The notes: a model not told the origin generated them from the letters alone. A stretch of DNA of 64,000 nt from Propioniciclava coleopterorum (GCF_011393335.1 NZ_CP049865.1:496001-560000); one strand, 5' to 3'; positions 26,486 through 41,168 are shown, counted from the stretch's first letter. A program made the numbers and translations.

Positions 26486-27442
26486 GTGAGCGACGCCGCA
26501 ACCCGCGCCTCCGGGACGCTGTGGGCGATCATGAACCCCGCCGCCAAGGGCTACGCGGCGACGCGCCGCATGCTCGAGAGCGCGTGCCGCGACGCAGACC
26601 TGCCGGAACCGGTCATCGTCACGACCACCCCGGACGCCGACGGCTACCCCCAGGCCCGCGAGGCCGTCGCGGGCGGCGCGCGCACCGTCGTGGTCGCCGG
26701 CGGCGACGGCACCGTGCGGGAGGCCGTCCGGGCGGTCGCGGGCACCGGCGTCGAACTGGGCATCCTCCCCATCGGCACCGCGAACCTGTTCGCCTACAAC
26801 CTGCGGCTCCGCACCCGCCAGCCCGGCCTGGCGGTCGACCGGGCGCTGTTCTCCCCCGCCCGCGCCGTGGACGTCGGCTGGGCGAGCTGGCGCGACGTGG
26901 ACGCCGAGGGCCGCGTCGGCGCCCCGACCCCCGAGCGGCCGTTCCTCGTCATGGCCGGCCTGGGCTACGACGCCGCCACCGTCCGCGCCACCAGCCCCGA
27001 GCTGAAGCGCTACCTGGGCTGGCTGTCGTATCTGGCCAGCGGCTCGCGCCACCTGCTGTCGCGTCCGCTCGCGATGCGGGTCTCGCTGGACAACGCCCCC
27101 GGACGCCGCCTCCGCACCTGGACGCTGCTGGTCGCCAACGCCGGCCGGATCCCCGGCGGCATCGAGGTGTTCCCCGACGCGGTCCCCGACGACGGCGTCC
27201 TGGACGTCCTCGAGGTGCCGCTGCGCAAGACGGCCCAGTGGGGCGGCATCGCGTTCGCCGGCCTCACCCGGCACCGCGTGGACACCACCGCGCTGCGCTA
27301 CACCCGCGCCAAGACGCTGTGGGCCGTCCCCGACGACCCCGCCCCGCTGCACCTGGACGGCGACATCGTCGGGCGCGTCGCCGACCTCCGCGTCCGGGTG
27401 CAGCGCGGCGGCCTGCTCGTCCGCACGCCCGAGACTTCCTAG
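26486..27442 (+). CDS. Diacylglycerol kinase-family lipid kinase
   Basis: A 318-residue DAGK-catalytic-domain protein. IMNPAAKG, the nucleotide signature VVVAGGDGTVREA, LGILPIGTANLFA and VAGLGYDAA are all in place, with the C-terminal beta-sandwich reaching the end. It phosphorylates a lipid alcohol such as diacylglycerol at the membrane. GTG 26486 is taken as start since CACAAT (26473-26478) ends 7 nt before it; ATG 26477 overlaps that hexamer. The App1-type phosphatase gene begins 9 nt after its stop. Confidence 0.87.
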   Translation: MSDAATRASGTLWAIMNPAAKGYAATRRMLESACRDADLPEPVIVTTTPDADGYPQAREAVAGGARTVVVAGGDGTVREAVRAVAGTGVELGILPIGTANLFAYNLRLRTRQPGLAVDRALFSPARAVDVGWASWRDVDAEGRVGAPTPERPFLVMAGLGYDAATVRATSPELKRYLGWLSYLASGSRHLLSRPLAMRVSLDNAPGRRLRTWTLLVANAGRIPGGIEVFPDAVPDDGVLDVLEVPLRKTAQWGGIAFAGLTRHRVDTTALRYTRAKTLWAVPDDPAPLHLDGDIVGRVADLRVRVQRGGLLVRTPETS

Positions 27443-27451
27443 ACTGTCGCC

Positions 27452-28684
27452 GTGCCGATCGACCTTGACCTGCTGAACGCCCTCCTGCTGGGTCGCACCG
27501 ACCGCGACGAGGAGGCCACCGTCCTGACGCTGCTGCGCCGGGCCTCCCCCGCAGACCTGGACCACGCGCTGGCCCACGTCGACGCCGCGGAACTCTTCGC
27601 GAGCCTCGACGACCGGCTGTTCGGACCCGACAACCGCACCGCGCTGCGGAACCTCATCCTGGAACGCCTGGAGTCGCTCAGCGTCCCCGCCCTGGCGAAC
27701 GTGCTGTACGGCCTGCAGGCCGGCCACAGCGACGGCGCCGACCAGGAGACCATCGAGCGGGTCTTCCTCGGCACCCGGGGGTTGCAGCTCACCGAGCTCA
27801 AGAACGCGGTGAACGAGCGCCCGGACCACCACGACCTCGAGGCGCTGGTGTTCGGCGACGTCTCCGACGAGTCCATCCGTGCCTCGATCCTGGCGCACAT
27901 CGCCGCCGAGGCCACCGGCGTCCACCCGGGCGAGGCGAAGGTGCTGTGCGACATCGACGACACCGTCAGCGCGGTGCTGCACGACCGCCGTTACCCGCGC
28001 GGCACCGTCTACCCGGGCGTCCTGGCCCTGCTGGACGCGCTGGACCGCGGCCCCACCGACGAGGCGTTCTCCCTCGGCGACCTCACGTTCGTGACCGCCC
28101 GGCCCGGCGACGTGTTCGGGCTGATCGAGAACCACACCCGCGCCACCCTGCGGCGCGCGGGGATCGCGTCGCACAGCGTCCTGACGGGGACGTTCGCCGC
28201 GCTGGCCAGCCACGACCTGATGGCGGCCCGCAAGGTGGCCAACATCACGCACTACCACGAGCTGTTCCCCGAGTACCGGCTGGTGTTCGTGGGCGACTCC
28301 GGGCAGGGCGACGTCACGGTCGGCGAGCTGATCCGCGAGCGGTTCCCGCACGCGGTGGACGCCGTCGTCATCCACGACGTCGTCGACACCCCGCCGGAGG
28401 TGCGCGAGCGCTGGGCGGCCCAGGGCGTCGAGGCGTTCGACACCTACGTGGGTGCCGCCGCGCTGCTGCACCGGCGCGGCCTGATCTCCGCGGACGCCGT
28501 GGCCCGCGTCGTCGACCAGACCCGCGCCGGCCTGGACGAGATCGCGTGGGAGTCCCCCGAGCAGGAGCAACGCGTCCGCGCCCTCGTGGACCGCGACATC
28601 GCCGCCGTGGCGCACGAGACGCCCGACGCCGCCGAAGCCCCGACGCCGCACGTCGCCGAGCCGCCCGGCACCACCTCCGCCTGA
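27452..28684 (+). CDS. App1-type phosphatidate phosphatase (DUF2183), HAD-like
   Basis: A 410-residue protein. The catalytic HAD-like motif is VLCDIDDTVS (DxDxT) at about residue 165-174, with later FVTARP and FVGDSGQGDVTV, the order of App1/DUF2183 phosphatidate phosphatases. The N-terminal 150 residues are an unassigned helical region. It would dephosphorylate phosphatidate to diacylglycerol, the reverse of the kinase just upstream. GTG 27452 follows TAGACT (27440-27445) by 6 nt, so it has its own leaderless promoter inside the 9-nt gap and the kinase 3' end. Confidence 0.83.
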   Translation: MPIDLDLLNALLLGRTDRDEEATVLTLLRRASPADLDHALAHVDAAELFASLDDRLFGPDNRTALRNLILERLESLSVPALANVLYGLQAGHSDGADQETIERVFLGTRGLQLTELKNAVNERPDHHDLEALVFGDVSDESIRASILAHIAAEATGVHPGEAKVLCDIDDTVSAVLHDRRYPRGTVYPGVLALLDALDRGPTDEAFSLGDLTFVTARPGDVFGLIENHTRATLRRAGIASHSVLTGTFAALASHDLMAARKVANITHYHELFPEYRLVFVGDSGQGDVTVGELIRERFPHAVDAVVIHDVVDTPPEVRERWAAQGVEAFDTYVGAAALLHRRGLISADAVARVVDQTRAGLDEIAWESPEQEQRVRALVDRDIAAVAHETPDAAEAPTPHVAEPPGTTSA

Positions 28685-28696
28685 GGTCGGCCCGGG

Positions 28697-30586
28697 TCAG
28701 CGCCGCGCGGCGGCCTGCAGCAGCGACACGACCAGGGGTTCGGCGTCGGCGGTGCCGCTCGTGGCGTCCTCGGTGAACGCCGCCACCGCCAGGTCGCCCT
28801 GGACGGCGATCATCCAGCCGTGGAACCTCACCTGCGCCCCATGGCTCGCGGTGCCGGTCTTGGCCAACACGGGTTCGCCGGGCAGCGCAGCCAGGCTCGC
28901 GTGCCCGCCCTCGGTGACCACCGCCCGCATCAGCGTCCGCAGCTGCGCGGCCTCGGCCTCGGTCAGCGGGGCCGCCGTCGACTCCGGGGTGCGCCCCGGC
29001 TCGGGGACCAGCACCGGGACGACCGTGTGCCCGGCCGCCACGCTCGCCGCGACCGTCGCCATGCCCAACGGGCTGGCCAGCAGCTTGCCCTGGCCGATCA
29101 TGGACGCGGCGTGGTCGACGCCGGCGGCCTCGGTCGGCACCGCGCCCAGGAAGCCGGGGAGGACCAGTTGCGGCTCGGCGGTCAGCCCCAGGCTGCCGGC
29201 GGCGTCCGCGAGGTCGGCCTGGCTCACCGTCCCGCGGGCGTTGATGAAGGCGCTGTTACACGAGAATGCGAAGGCGGTGCGCAGCGGCACCGAGCCCAGC
29301 GCCCCGGCCGGGTAGCCCTGCCAGTTGTCGAAGCGGTAGCCGTCGACGGTGATGCCGTCGCTGCACTCGACCGTCGTGTCGGGCGTGATGCCGTGGCGCG
29401 CCATGGCCAGCGACGTGACGACCTTGAACGTCGAGCCCGGCGCGTACTGGCCCATCGTCGCCGTCGAGAATCCCTGCGAGCCCGGGCCCACCGCCGCGGC
29501 GAGCACCGCGCCGTCCGAGGGCCGGATCGCGACGAGCGAGGAGGCCGGCCCGACCCCGGCGAGGATCTGCTCGGCGCTGCGCTGCAGCCCGACGTCGATG
29601 GTGGTCTGCACGTCGGTGCCGTTGAGCGGCTCGACGCGGAACAGCTCGGCGGCCTTGTTGTCGGGGTCCACGCGCTCGATGACGAAGCCGGTCAGCCCGG
29701 CGAGCACGTGGTTGCGCGCCTCCTGCAGCCCGCCGCGTCCGGCGAGGTCGCCGGCGCGGATGGTGCCGGCGGACGCCTCGACCTGCTCCGCGGTGGCCTC
29801 GCCGACCACGCCGAGCAGCGGGCGCGCGAACGAGGAGGTGAGGCCGAGCGGGAACGTGGTCCTGATGGCCCGGACGCCGGCCCACTCGCTGGCCCGCGTG
29901 GCCAGGGCGGACTCGGTCGGATCGTTGGCGCGCAGGATGCGCGCCTCGATGAACGCCTTCGCCCCCGCGCCCTGGACGCGGGCCACGTAGCGGTCGGGGT
30001 CGATGCCCAGCAGTTCGGCGACCGGCCGGGCGCTGGCCGCGGCGGACTCCGGCGTCGTCAGCGTCTTGTCGATCCCCACCCGGAACGCCTGGGTGTTGCC
30101 GGCGAGCGGCTCCCCGTCCTGGCCCAGGATCGCGCCGCGGACGGCGGAGAGTCGCGTCGCACGGAGCCGGTCGGTGCGTTCCAACCCCGGCGCGACGAGC
30201 GCGGGGCTGAAGGTGGCCTTCCAGTTCGGCCCGTCCGCCCGCACCAGCGCGATGGGGGTCGTGTACTCCCAGGGCGCCTTGCCGGCGTGGATCTCCCAGC
30301 GCCAGGTCAGGTCGGTCCCCAACGAGCCGTCAGGCAGCGTGCGCACCTCGCCGGGGGTGACCTGCGGACGCAGCGCGCCCATGCCCGAGTAGATCCGGCT
30401 CAGCTCCGCGCCGGCCGCCGGCGTGACGAACAGCGCGTCGTCGAGGGTGCCGGAGGCGAGCCCGGCCGCGATGGCCTGCACCGTCTCCTTCGCGCGCTGT
30501 CCCGGGAGGAACGCGAACCACCACACCACACCGGCGGTCGCCACCAGGAGGCTGAGGGCGACGGCCACGGCCAGCGCGCGTTTCAT
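28697..30586 (-). CDS. Penicillin-binding protein with MecA/NTF2-like N-terminal domain
   Basis: A 629-residue class B-like transpeptidase anchored by one N-terminal helix (about 5-27). After an NTF2-like domain (about 30-135) comes the PBP dimerisation region, then the transpeptidase. Its motifs are STFK with Ser385, SCN at 442-444, and KTGT at 576-579. It cross-links peptidoglycan outside the membrane; the NTF2-like domain resembles MecA-type PBPs but does not show beta-lactam resistance. The gene begins 2 nt after guaB3, in the guaB-guaB3 run. ATG 30586 has no clear separate promoter. Confidence 0.9.
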   Translation of the reverse strand: MKRALAVAVALSLLVATAGVVWWFAFLPGQRAKETVQAIAAGLASGTLDDALFVTPAAGAELSRIYSGMGALRPQVTPGEVRTLPDGSLGTDLTWRWEIHAGKAPWEYTTPIALVRADGPNWKATFSPALVAPGLERTDRLRATRLSAVRGAILGQDGEPLAGNTQAFRVGIDKTLTTPESAAASARPVAELLGIDPDRYVARVQGAGAKAFIEARILRANDPTESALATRASEWAGVRAIRTTFPLGLTSSFARPLLGVVGEATAEQVEASAGTIRAGDLAGRGGLQEARNHVLAGLTGFVIERVDPDNKAAELFRVEPLNGTDVQTTIDVGLQRSAEQILAGVGPASSLVAIRPSDGAVLAAAVGPGSQGFSTATMGQYAPGSTFKVVTSLAMARHGITPDTTVECSDGITVDGYRFDNWQGYPAGALGSVPLRTAFAFSCNSAFINARGTVSQADLADAAGSLGLTAEPQLVLPGFLGAVPTEAAGVDHAASMIGQGKLLASPLGMATVAASVAAGHTVVPVLVPEPGRTPESTAAPLTEAEAAQLRTLMRAVVTEGGHASLAALPGEPVLAKTGTASHGAQVRFHGWMIAVQGDLAVAAFTEDATSGTADAEPLVVSLLQAAARR

Positions 30587-30588
30587 GG

Positions 30589-34188
<3,600 letters not shown>

Positions 34189-34212
34189 GCGGGCGATTGT
34201 AGACCGCTCCGC

Positions 34213-35618
34213 TCAGCCGCCGTGCCACAGGACGGTTTGGATGGCGTTCCAGGTGACGAAGGCCGTCGCGAACCCCGCGACCCAGCCCCCCTGACGCCGG
34301 GTGAGCGGCACCAGGCCGAGCAGCGCGAGGCTCCAGGGGAAGTACCACGGGTGCATCGACTGCCCCAGGATCGCCACGGCCAGCGAGCCCCAGCCGACGG
34401 CGGCCACGGGCCGGTCGCTGAAGCGGTACACGATCCAGGCCAGGACGCCGAGCAGCACCACGTTGGAGGCCAGCCCCACGACGGTGCGGTAGCCCGACGG
34501 GTCCCCGCCGAGCCAGGCGATGATGTCGCCGCCCCAGGCCGACAGCAGGGCGAACGGCGCCGGGGTGCCCGCCGAGCCCATCAGCGTGAGCCAGGCGGTC
34601 CAGCCGAAGCCCTTGCCGGTGACGAGGCTGAGCGCGACGAACGTCGCAACGGCGACGGCGGTGACGCCCGCGGTCCGCAGTCCGTAGGGCCACAGCCGGG
34701 CCGGCAGCGGGGTCGAGCGCAGCGTCGCGAGGATCGGCAGCCCCGCGACGGCCAGGACGGTGAGGCCGCCCTGCTGCTTCAGGGCCATGGCGGCGCCGAC
34801 CAGCATCGGGGCGGCGACCCAGACCAGCGCGCGGGCGCGCCCCGGGCTCGCCGAGGCCGATTCGACCCCCACGACCGTCACCCAGATGGCGAACACGGAC
34901 ACCCCCGCCATCAGGGCGTCGTTGTGGGCGCCCCCGATGAAGTGGACGACGAGCACCGGGTTCAGCAGCCCCCACCAGTGCGCGCGGCCGGCGGCGTCCG
35001 GGTCGGCGGGGTGAGGAAGCGGGCGATCCGCGGCGCACAGGCGGCGATGAGGACGACGCCCAGGATCGCGGGGAGCCGCAGGGCGATGATGGACCAGTAG
35101 GGGTGGTTCCCGGTGCCCGCCACCACGAGCTGGTTCACGATCAGGCTCAGCGCGGGGTAGGCGACGCCGTGGCCGCGCCACAGCGAGTGCACCGACTCGC
35201 CGAAGGGCCCGAAGGCCGAGCCGAGCCCGTGCCGGTACACCGAGCCGCCGTTGTTCTCGATCCACCCCGAGTCGGCGTACAGCACGGCGTCGCCGGACAG
35301 CACGGGCGGGCACAGCAGCAGCGGCAGCGACCACACGGCCAGCAGCAGCCCCGGCCGGTCGATCGGCCGGACGCCGGGCCGCGGGCGCAGCCACCACCAC
35401 AGGACGCAGAGCCCCGCCACCCCCGCGACGATGAAGATCCGGTCCAGCGGGAGCGGCAGCAGCAGGCCGACGGCGTCCACGGTGGGTTCGAGCCAGCCGA
35501 ACCGGTTGAACGAGAACTCGGGGTGCGCCGACCCCCAGGCGATGAGCAGCGAGGCGGCGAACCCGGCCGCCGCGGCGACCCGGAAGGGCAGGCCGGTGCG
35601 TCGCTGCTGCGTGTCCAC
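34213..35618 (-). CDS. MptB-like polyprenol-phosphate-mannose-dependent mannosyltransferase, 1-nt deletion
   Basis: Restoring one C (minus strand) at the run 35008-35011 joins two frames into a 468-residue polytopic GT-C protein. It has about 11-13 helices. The first extracellular loop contains the acidic [15 protein letters not shown] region, and [18 protein letters not shown] is the alpha-1,6-mannosyltransferase (MptA/MptB) signature. It would elongate a mannan or lipomannan backbone on the outer face of the membrane using polyprenyl-phosphate mannose. GTG 35618 is chosen since AGGAGG lies 9 nt upstream. Frame A covers 35618 to the break, frame B the rest. Confidence 0.8.
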
Positions 35619-35758
35619 GAGCCGAGCCCTCCTCCCGACGCCCTCGTCAGGGGAGGGTGACGACGGCACAGCCTAGCGGGTCGCCCCCAAGGAGCCGCGG
35701 GGCGGTCGCCGGGGCCGGGTGCCATCGCCGGGCGCGCGGCCGTCGGCACCGGGGACGC

Positions 35759-35792
35759 CACGAGGGGCCCCGCCGAAGCGGAGCCCCTCGTG
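35759..35792 (-). terminator. Terminator after groEL
   Basis: A 10-bp stem, CACGAGGGGC (35759-35768) with GCCCCTCGTG (35783-35792), encloses a smaller CCGC/GCGG stem. It lies 23 nt past the groEL stop on the minus strand. Confidence 0.7.
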
Positions 35793-35814
35793 GGTGATCG
35801 ACGCGGACGCGTGC

Positions 35815-37413
<1,599 letters not shown>

Positions 37414-37430
37414 CTAACGGTTCGTCGAGG

Positions 37431-37727
37431 TCACTTGGTGACGACGGCGAGGATGTCGCGGGCGTTGAGCAGCAGGTACTCCGCACCGTCGTACTTGACC
37501 TCGGTGCCGCCGTACTTGGAGAAGATGACGACGTCGCCCTCGGCGACATCGAGCGGGATGCGGTTGCCGGAGTCGTCCACGCGGCCCGGGCCGACAGCGA
37601 CGACCTTGCCCTCCTGCGGCTTCTCCTTGGCGGTGTCGGGGATGTACAGACCCGACGCGGTGGTGGTCTCAGCCTCCAGCGGCTGGATCAGGATGCGGTC
37701 TTCGAGCGGCTTGATCGTGACGGCCAC
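37431..37727 (-). CDS. groES: 10 kDa co-chaperonin
   Basis: A 98-residue Gro[18 protein letters not shown] opens the beta-barrel; [16 protein letters not shown] is the mobile loop that contacts Gro[13 protein letters not shown] and [13 protein letters not shown] close the fold. It is the first gene of groES-groEL. Transcription comes from a promoter 130 nt upstream bracketed by two CIRCE-like operators, so HrcA control is likely. Confidence 0.97.
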   Translation of the reverse strand: MAVTIKPLEDRILIQPLEAETTTASGLYIPDTAKEKPQEGKVVAVGPGRVDDSGNRIPLDVAEGDVVIFSKYGGTEVKYDGAEYLLLNARDILAVVTK

Positions 37728-37821
37728 GATGGTGCCCTTTCTGCGAATGGGCCCCGGTTCCAGGGCCCGTAACGGTTCTTCGATTGCGCCGCCCAGGCGT
37801 CGTCGCGGGTGCCGCCGTGGG

Positions 37822-37848
37822 CTGGCAGACTCGATGTTCGAGTGCCAG
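37822..37848 (-). promoter_or_regulatory. CIRCE-like operator 2 (degenerate)
   Basis: Arms CTGGCAGAC and GAGTGCCAG flank a 9-nt spacer. The right arm matches the neighbouring CIRCE; the left arm matches 7 of 9 positions of its mirror. It lies downstream of the -10, so HrcA bound here would block elongation or initiation. Confidence 0.65.
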
Positions 37849-37853
37849 GAATG

Positions 37854-37882
37854 ACTCTATCCACGCGCTGGCACTCGTTCAA
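37854..37882 (-). promoter_or_regulatory. groES-groEL promoter
   Basis: On the minus strand, TTGAAC (37882-37877) and TAGAGT (37859-37854) are separated by 17 nt. The -35 is inside the spacer of CIRCE 1 and the -10 lies between the two CIRCE elements. Confidence 0.65.
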
Positions 37883-37894
37883 CCCGAGTGCTAA
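37868..37894 (-). promoter_or_regulatory. CIRCE operator 1 (HrcA site)
   Basis: CTGGCACTC, 9-nt spacer, GAGTGCTAA. The right arm is perfect against the consensus TTAGCACTC-N9-GAGTGCTAA and the left arm matches 7 of 9. It overlaps the -35 of the groES promoter. Confidence 0.85.
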
Positions 37895-37917
37895 TCGGCA
37901 CGCCGCCGGCGCCCCGG

Positions 37918-39073
37918 TCAGGCGCGCGAGCAGACCAGCGCCAGGGCCCCGGACGGTGAGGGCGTCAGGATCAGCGTCGCCGCCGCGCGCCCCTTCGGCT
38001 TGAGGCGGCGCCGCAGCGCCGCGGGGTCGACGTCGAGCCCGCGCTTCTTGATCTCCAGCGTCCCGACGCCGCGCTCGCGCACCCAGGCCCGCAGCGCCTT
38101 CTCGTCGAACGGCAGCACCTCGGAGACGGCGAACGCCTCGGCGAACGGCGTGGGCAGATGATGCGGCGCGGTCAGGTAGGCGGCGTGGGCGTCCAGCCGG
38201 TCGGCCCGCAGCAGCCGGGCGAGTTCGTCGGTCAGCCCGGCGCGGACCACCGCGCCGTCCGGCTCGTAGACGAAGGCCTGCGGCGCCGCCACGTCGGGGG
38301 CCGCCGCCCCGGCGGCGACCAGTTCGGCGCCGTCGACGACGGCGGCGCGGCGTCCCGGCACCGCGGTCGGCCCCGCCCACAGCGCGCACTCCACGACGGT
38401 GCCGGCGTCGCTGACCCACTCGGCGTCCGCGTCGGGGGCAGCACGCGGTGCGGCACTCCGGGGCCGAGCTTGAGCGCGGCGGTCCGGCCGGCGCCGAGCA
38501 GGCCGAGCGCGAAGTCCCACGGCGGGCTGAGGTCCTCCAGCCGCCAGGTGCGGCCCGCGCCCGTGCGGCGGGCCGGGTCGGCGAAGACCCCGGCGTCCGG
38601 GTCGGACGCCGCGAGCGCGGGCCAGGCGTCCACCGCGTCGGCCACCTCGACGGGCCCGCCGAGGTTCGCCGCGGCGAGCACCGCGGTGACGGGATCGCGC
38701 TCGACGGCGACGACCCCCAGGCCGGCGTCGGCCAGCGCGAGGGCGTCGGCGCCGATGCCGCAGCCCAGGTCGACCACGCGGGTCACCCCGGCGGCGGCGA
38801 ACCGGGCCGCCCTGCGCGCGGCGACGGCGCCGCGGGTGGCCTGCTCGAGCCCGTCGGGGTGAAGAACAGCTGTTCGGCGCGCCGGCCGAACTTGGCCGTG
38901 GCCCGGCGCCGCAGCGCCGCCTGGGTGAGCGCGGCGGCCGCCCGCTCGGGCGTGGTGAGCGCCCGCAGCCGCGTGGCGGCCTTCAGCGAGTCGGGGTCGG
39001 GTTCGGCGGCCGCCGCCGCCAGGACGGGGGCGGCCTGGGGCGAGACGAGCCAGCGCGCGGTCGCGACGTCCAC
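37918..39073 (-). CDS. THUMP-like class I SAM methyltransferase, two 1-nt deletions
   Basis: Three frames join into one 385-residue protein when a base is restored at 38856-38859 and another at 38434-38438 (both G-runs on the plus strand). The N-terminal part carries a conserved basic RAEQLFFTP segment. The SAM fold follows with VVDLGCGIGADALALA and VFADPARRTGAGRTW. The C-terminal THUMP-like domain includes RGVGTLEIKKRGLDVDP and LKPKGRAAATLILT. This is a recognised actinobacterial family; the substrate (probably RNA) is not settled. GTG 39073 starts 2 nt after the upstream stop, so it belongs to the 39860-to-37918 run. Confidence 0.75.
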
Positions 39074-39075
39074 GC

Positions 39076-39465
39076 TCAGCCGACGATGCTGACGACGACC
39101 ACCCCGTCCGGGGTGCCCTTCTTGCCCAGCTCCCACGCCCAGTCGGCGACCTCGGCGACCTTCATCGACACACCGTACTTCTCCCGGGTCGCGGCCTTGA
39201 CGGAGTCGTAGTCCTCCCCCTCGGTGACCAGCAACGCGCGGCCCTCGAGGACCGGCTCCTCGCGCAGCACGCGGCCCGAGGCGTTGGCCGCGTGCAGCGA
39301 CACGACCGACGACAACGCCAGCCGCTCGGTCCAGGGCCCGCTCTCGGTCGTCCAGAGCCCGACCTTGTCCTGCGCCATGTGCACGACGAAGTTCGTGCTG
39401 GTGGTGCCCTCGCCCGCCGCGTCGAACGTCGTGACGTTCACCCGATCGGCGTCCCCGAGCCTCAC
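39076..39465 (-). CDS. PPOX-class flavin/F420-dependent oxidoreductase family protein
   Basis: A 129-residue split-barrel protein. VNVTTFDAAGEGTTSTNFVVH and VGLWTTESGPWTERLALSS are the pattern of short PPOX-class (Rv2061-like) proteins that bind F420 or a flavin. The fold call is moderate. VNVTTF...SVVSLHAANASGRV lines up with the cofactor-binding strands. Substrate unknown. GTG 39465 overlaps the previous stop by 4 nt, so it is coupled to the small membrane protein. Confidence 0.65.
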   Translation of the reverse strand: MRLGDADRVNVTTFDAAGEGTTSTNFVVHMAQDKVGLWTTESGPWTERLALSSVVSLHAANASGRVLREEPVLEGRALLVTEGEDYDSVKAATREKYGVSMKVAEVADWAWELGKKGTPDGVVVVSIVG

Positions 39466-39860
39466 GGACGGTCCCCGGGGGCCGGCGGGAGCTGCGGGTC
39501 GTCACCGGCGGGGGGCAGTTCGGCGCCCCCGTTGGTCGGGAGCGAGGCGTGCTCGGCCGCACCCTTGGCGATCGCGCTACGGCGCTGGCTGTTGACCTCG
39601 TCCAGGGCGTCGCGGCGGATCGCGCCCCTCGTCATGGTCGGCATCGCCAGCCCGATCCCCAGCGCCAGGCCGCCGAGCAGCGCCAGCCCGGCGACCAGGA
39701 AGATGTTCTGCATCGGGTCGTTGAACAGGTTGCCCGACTTGTTGGCGTTCGCCGCCGCGAGCAGCCGGGCGTTGTCCAGGAACACCAGGGACAGGTAGAC
39801 GCCGCCCGCGACGAGCGCGGCGACGCCGACGATCGACAGGACGATCTTCACGATCTTCAT
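39462..39860 (-). CDS. Two-helix membrane protein, unknown
   Basis: A 132-residue protein with helices at about 3-28 and 53-75 and a long hydrophilic C-terminal tail rich in Pro and Asp. No family recognised. ATG 39860 is 7 nt after TAGTGT on the minus strand, a leaderless start. It is first in a run of three overlapping or near-contiguous genes. Confidence 0.65.
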   Translation of the reverse strand: MKIVKIVLSIVGVAALVAGGVYLSLVFLDNARLLAAANANKSGNLFNDPMQNIFLVAGLALLGGLALGIGLAMPTMTRGAIRRDALDEVNSQRRSAIAKGAAEHASLPTNGGAELPPAGDDPQLPPAPGDRP

Positions 39861-40041
39861 GGGGGCGACACTAGTGACCCGGAGCCCCCACGTCACAGCC
39901 CCGGGGCGGCGATCCCCCGCGGCGGGTCGCTCCGGGCGTCCGGATCGCGCCGCCCCCCTGCGGAGCCGCGGCGGGCGCGGGTGAGGGAAGCGATCCCGCA
40001 GCGCCTGCCGCCGCGGCGCCCCCGCCGGGGAGGGCGGCGGT

Positions 40042-40077
40042 TAGACTCGGGACGACTCCATGTCGACCACGAGAGGA
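40042..40077 (+). promoter_or_regulatory. galE promoter -10 and ribosome site
   Basis: TAGACT at 40042-40047, then a 28-nt leader with GAGAGGA at 40071-40077, 5 nt before the ATG. Unlike many genes here this one has a true leader. Confidence 0.5.
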
Positions 40078-40082
40078 TCCCC

Positions 40083-41105
40083 ATGCGCGTACTCGTCACC
40101 GGAGGCGCCGGCTACATCGGTTCCCACACCACCCTGGCGCTGCTGGAAGCGGGACATGACGTGATGGTCGTGGACGACCTGTCCAACAGCTCGCCCGAAT
40201 CGCTGCGGCGCGTCGCCGAGCTCGCCGGCCGCGCGCCCGAGTTCGTGCTGGCCAACGTCCGCGACGAGGCCGCTGTCGACGGGGCGTTCGCGTCCTTCCG
40301 GCCGGACGCCGTCATCCACTTCGCGGGCTGGAAGGCCGTCGGCGAGTCGACCGAGATCCCGCTCACCTACTACCGGGAGAACCTCGGCTCCACGATCACG
40401 CTGCTGGAGGCGATGGCCAAGCACGGCTGCTCCACGATCGTGTTCAGCAGCTCCGCGACGGTCTACGGCGACCTGTCGGAGCCGCCGTTCACCGAGGACT
40501 CCCCCACCGGCGCGACCAACCCGTACGGCCGCACCAAGCACATGATCGAGCAGATCCTGGCCGACGCGAGCGCGGCCGACCCGCGGCTGTCCGTCGGCGT
40601 CCTGCGCTACTTCAACCCGATCGGCGCCCACGAGTCGGGCCGCATCGGCGAGGACCCGCGCGGCATCCCGAACAACCTGCTCCCCTACGTCGCCCAGGTC
40701 GCCGCCGGACGCCGCGACCACCTGACGGTCTACGGCGACGACTACGAGACGGTCGACGGCACGGGCGTGCGCGACTACATCCACGTGGTCGACCTGGCGG
40801 CGGGGCACCTGGCCGCGCTGAACCACCTCGCCGACCACGACGGCTTCCACGTCTGGAACCTCGGCACCGGGACGCCGATCTCGGTGCTGGAGATCGTCCG
40901 GGCGTTCGAGAAGGCGTCCGGCCAGACCATCCCGTATGAGGTCGCGGCCCGGCGCGCCGGCGACGTGGCGGCGTCCTACGCCGACGCGCACCTGGCCGAG
41001 GACGAGCTCGGCTGGCGCGCCGACAAGACGGTCGACGAGGCGTGCGTGGACACCTACCGCTGGCAGTCCGCCAACCCGAACGGGTTCCAGGCCGCCGACG
41101 CCTGA
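40083..41105 (+). CDS. galE: UDP-glucose 4-epimerase
   Basis: A 340-residue extended SDR interconverting UDP-glucose and UDP-galactose (and possibly the GlcNAc/GalNAc pair). MRVLVTGGAGYIGSHT is the NAD loop, SSSATVYG carries the catalytic Ser, NPYGRTKHM has Tyr-x3-Lys, and RYFNPIGAHESGRIGEDP and GTGVRDYIHVVDLA are GalE signatures. It acts in the Leloir pathway and supplies nucleotide sugars. The polysaccharide locus starts 1.8 kb downstream, so that is a plausible consumer. A strong hairpin follows its stop. Confidence 0.95.
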   Translation: MRVLVTGGAGYIGSHTTLALLEAGHDVMVVDDLSNSSPESLRRVAELAGRAPEFVLANVRDEAAVDGAFASFRPDAVIHFAGWKAVGESTEIPLTYYRENLGSTITLLEAMAKHGCSTIVFSSSATVYGDLSEPPFTEDSPTGATNPYGRTKHMIEQILADASAADPRLSVGVLRYFNPIGAHESGRIGEDPRGIPNNLLPYVAQVAAGRRDHLTVYGDDYETVDGTGVRDYIHVVDLAAGHLAALNHLADHDGFHVWNLGTGTPISVLEIVRAFEKASGQTIPYEVAARRAGDVAASYADAHLAEDELGWRADKTVDEACVDTYRWQSANPNGFQAADA

Positions 41106-41118
41106 TCCCGCACGCGGG

Positions 41119-41155
41119 ACGAGCCCGCGCCCGGATCGTCCGGGCGCGGGCTCGT
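41119..41155. terminator. Bidirectional terminator between galE and malic enzyme
   Basis: A perfect 17-bp stem (41119-41135 with 41139-41155) with the 3-nt loop TCG. The genes converge on it (galE stop 41105, malic enzyme stop 41169). Confidence 0.8.
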
Positions 41156-41168
41156 GCGCGAGTGGGGG

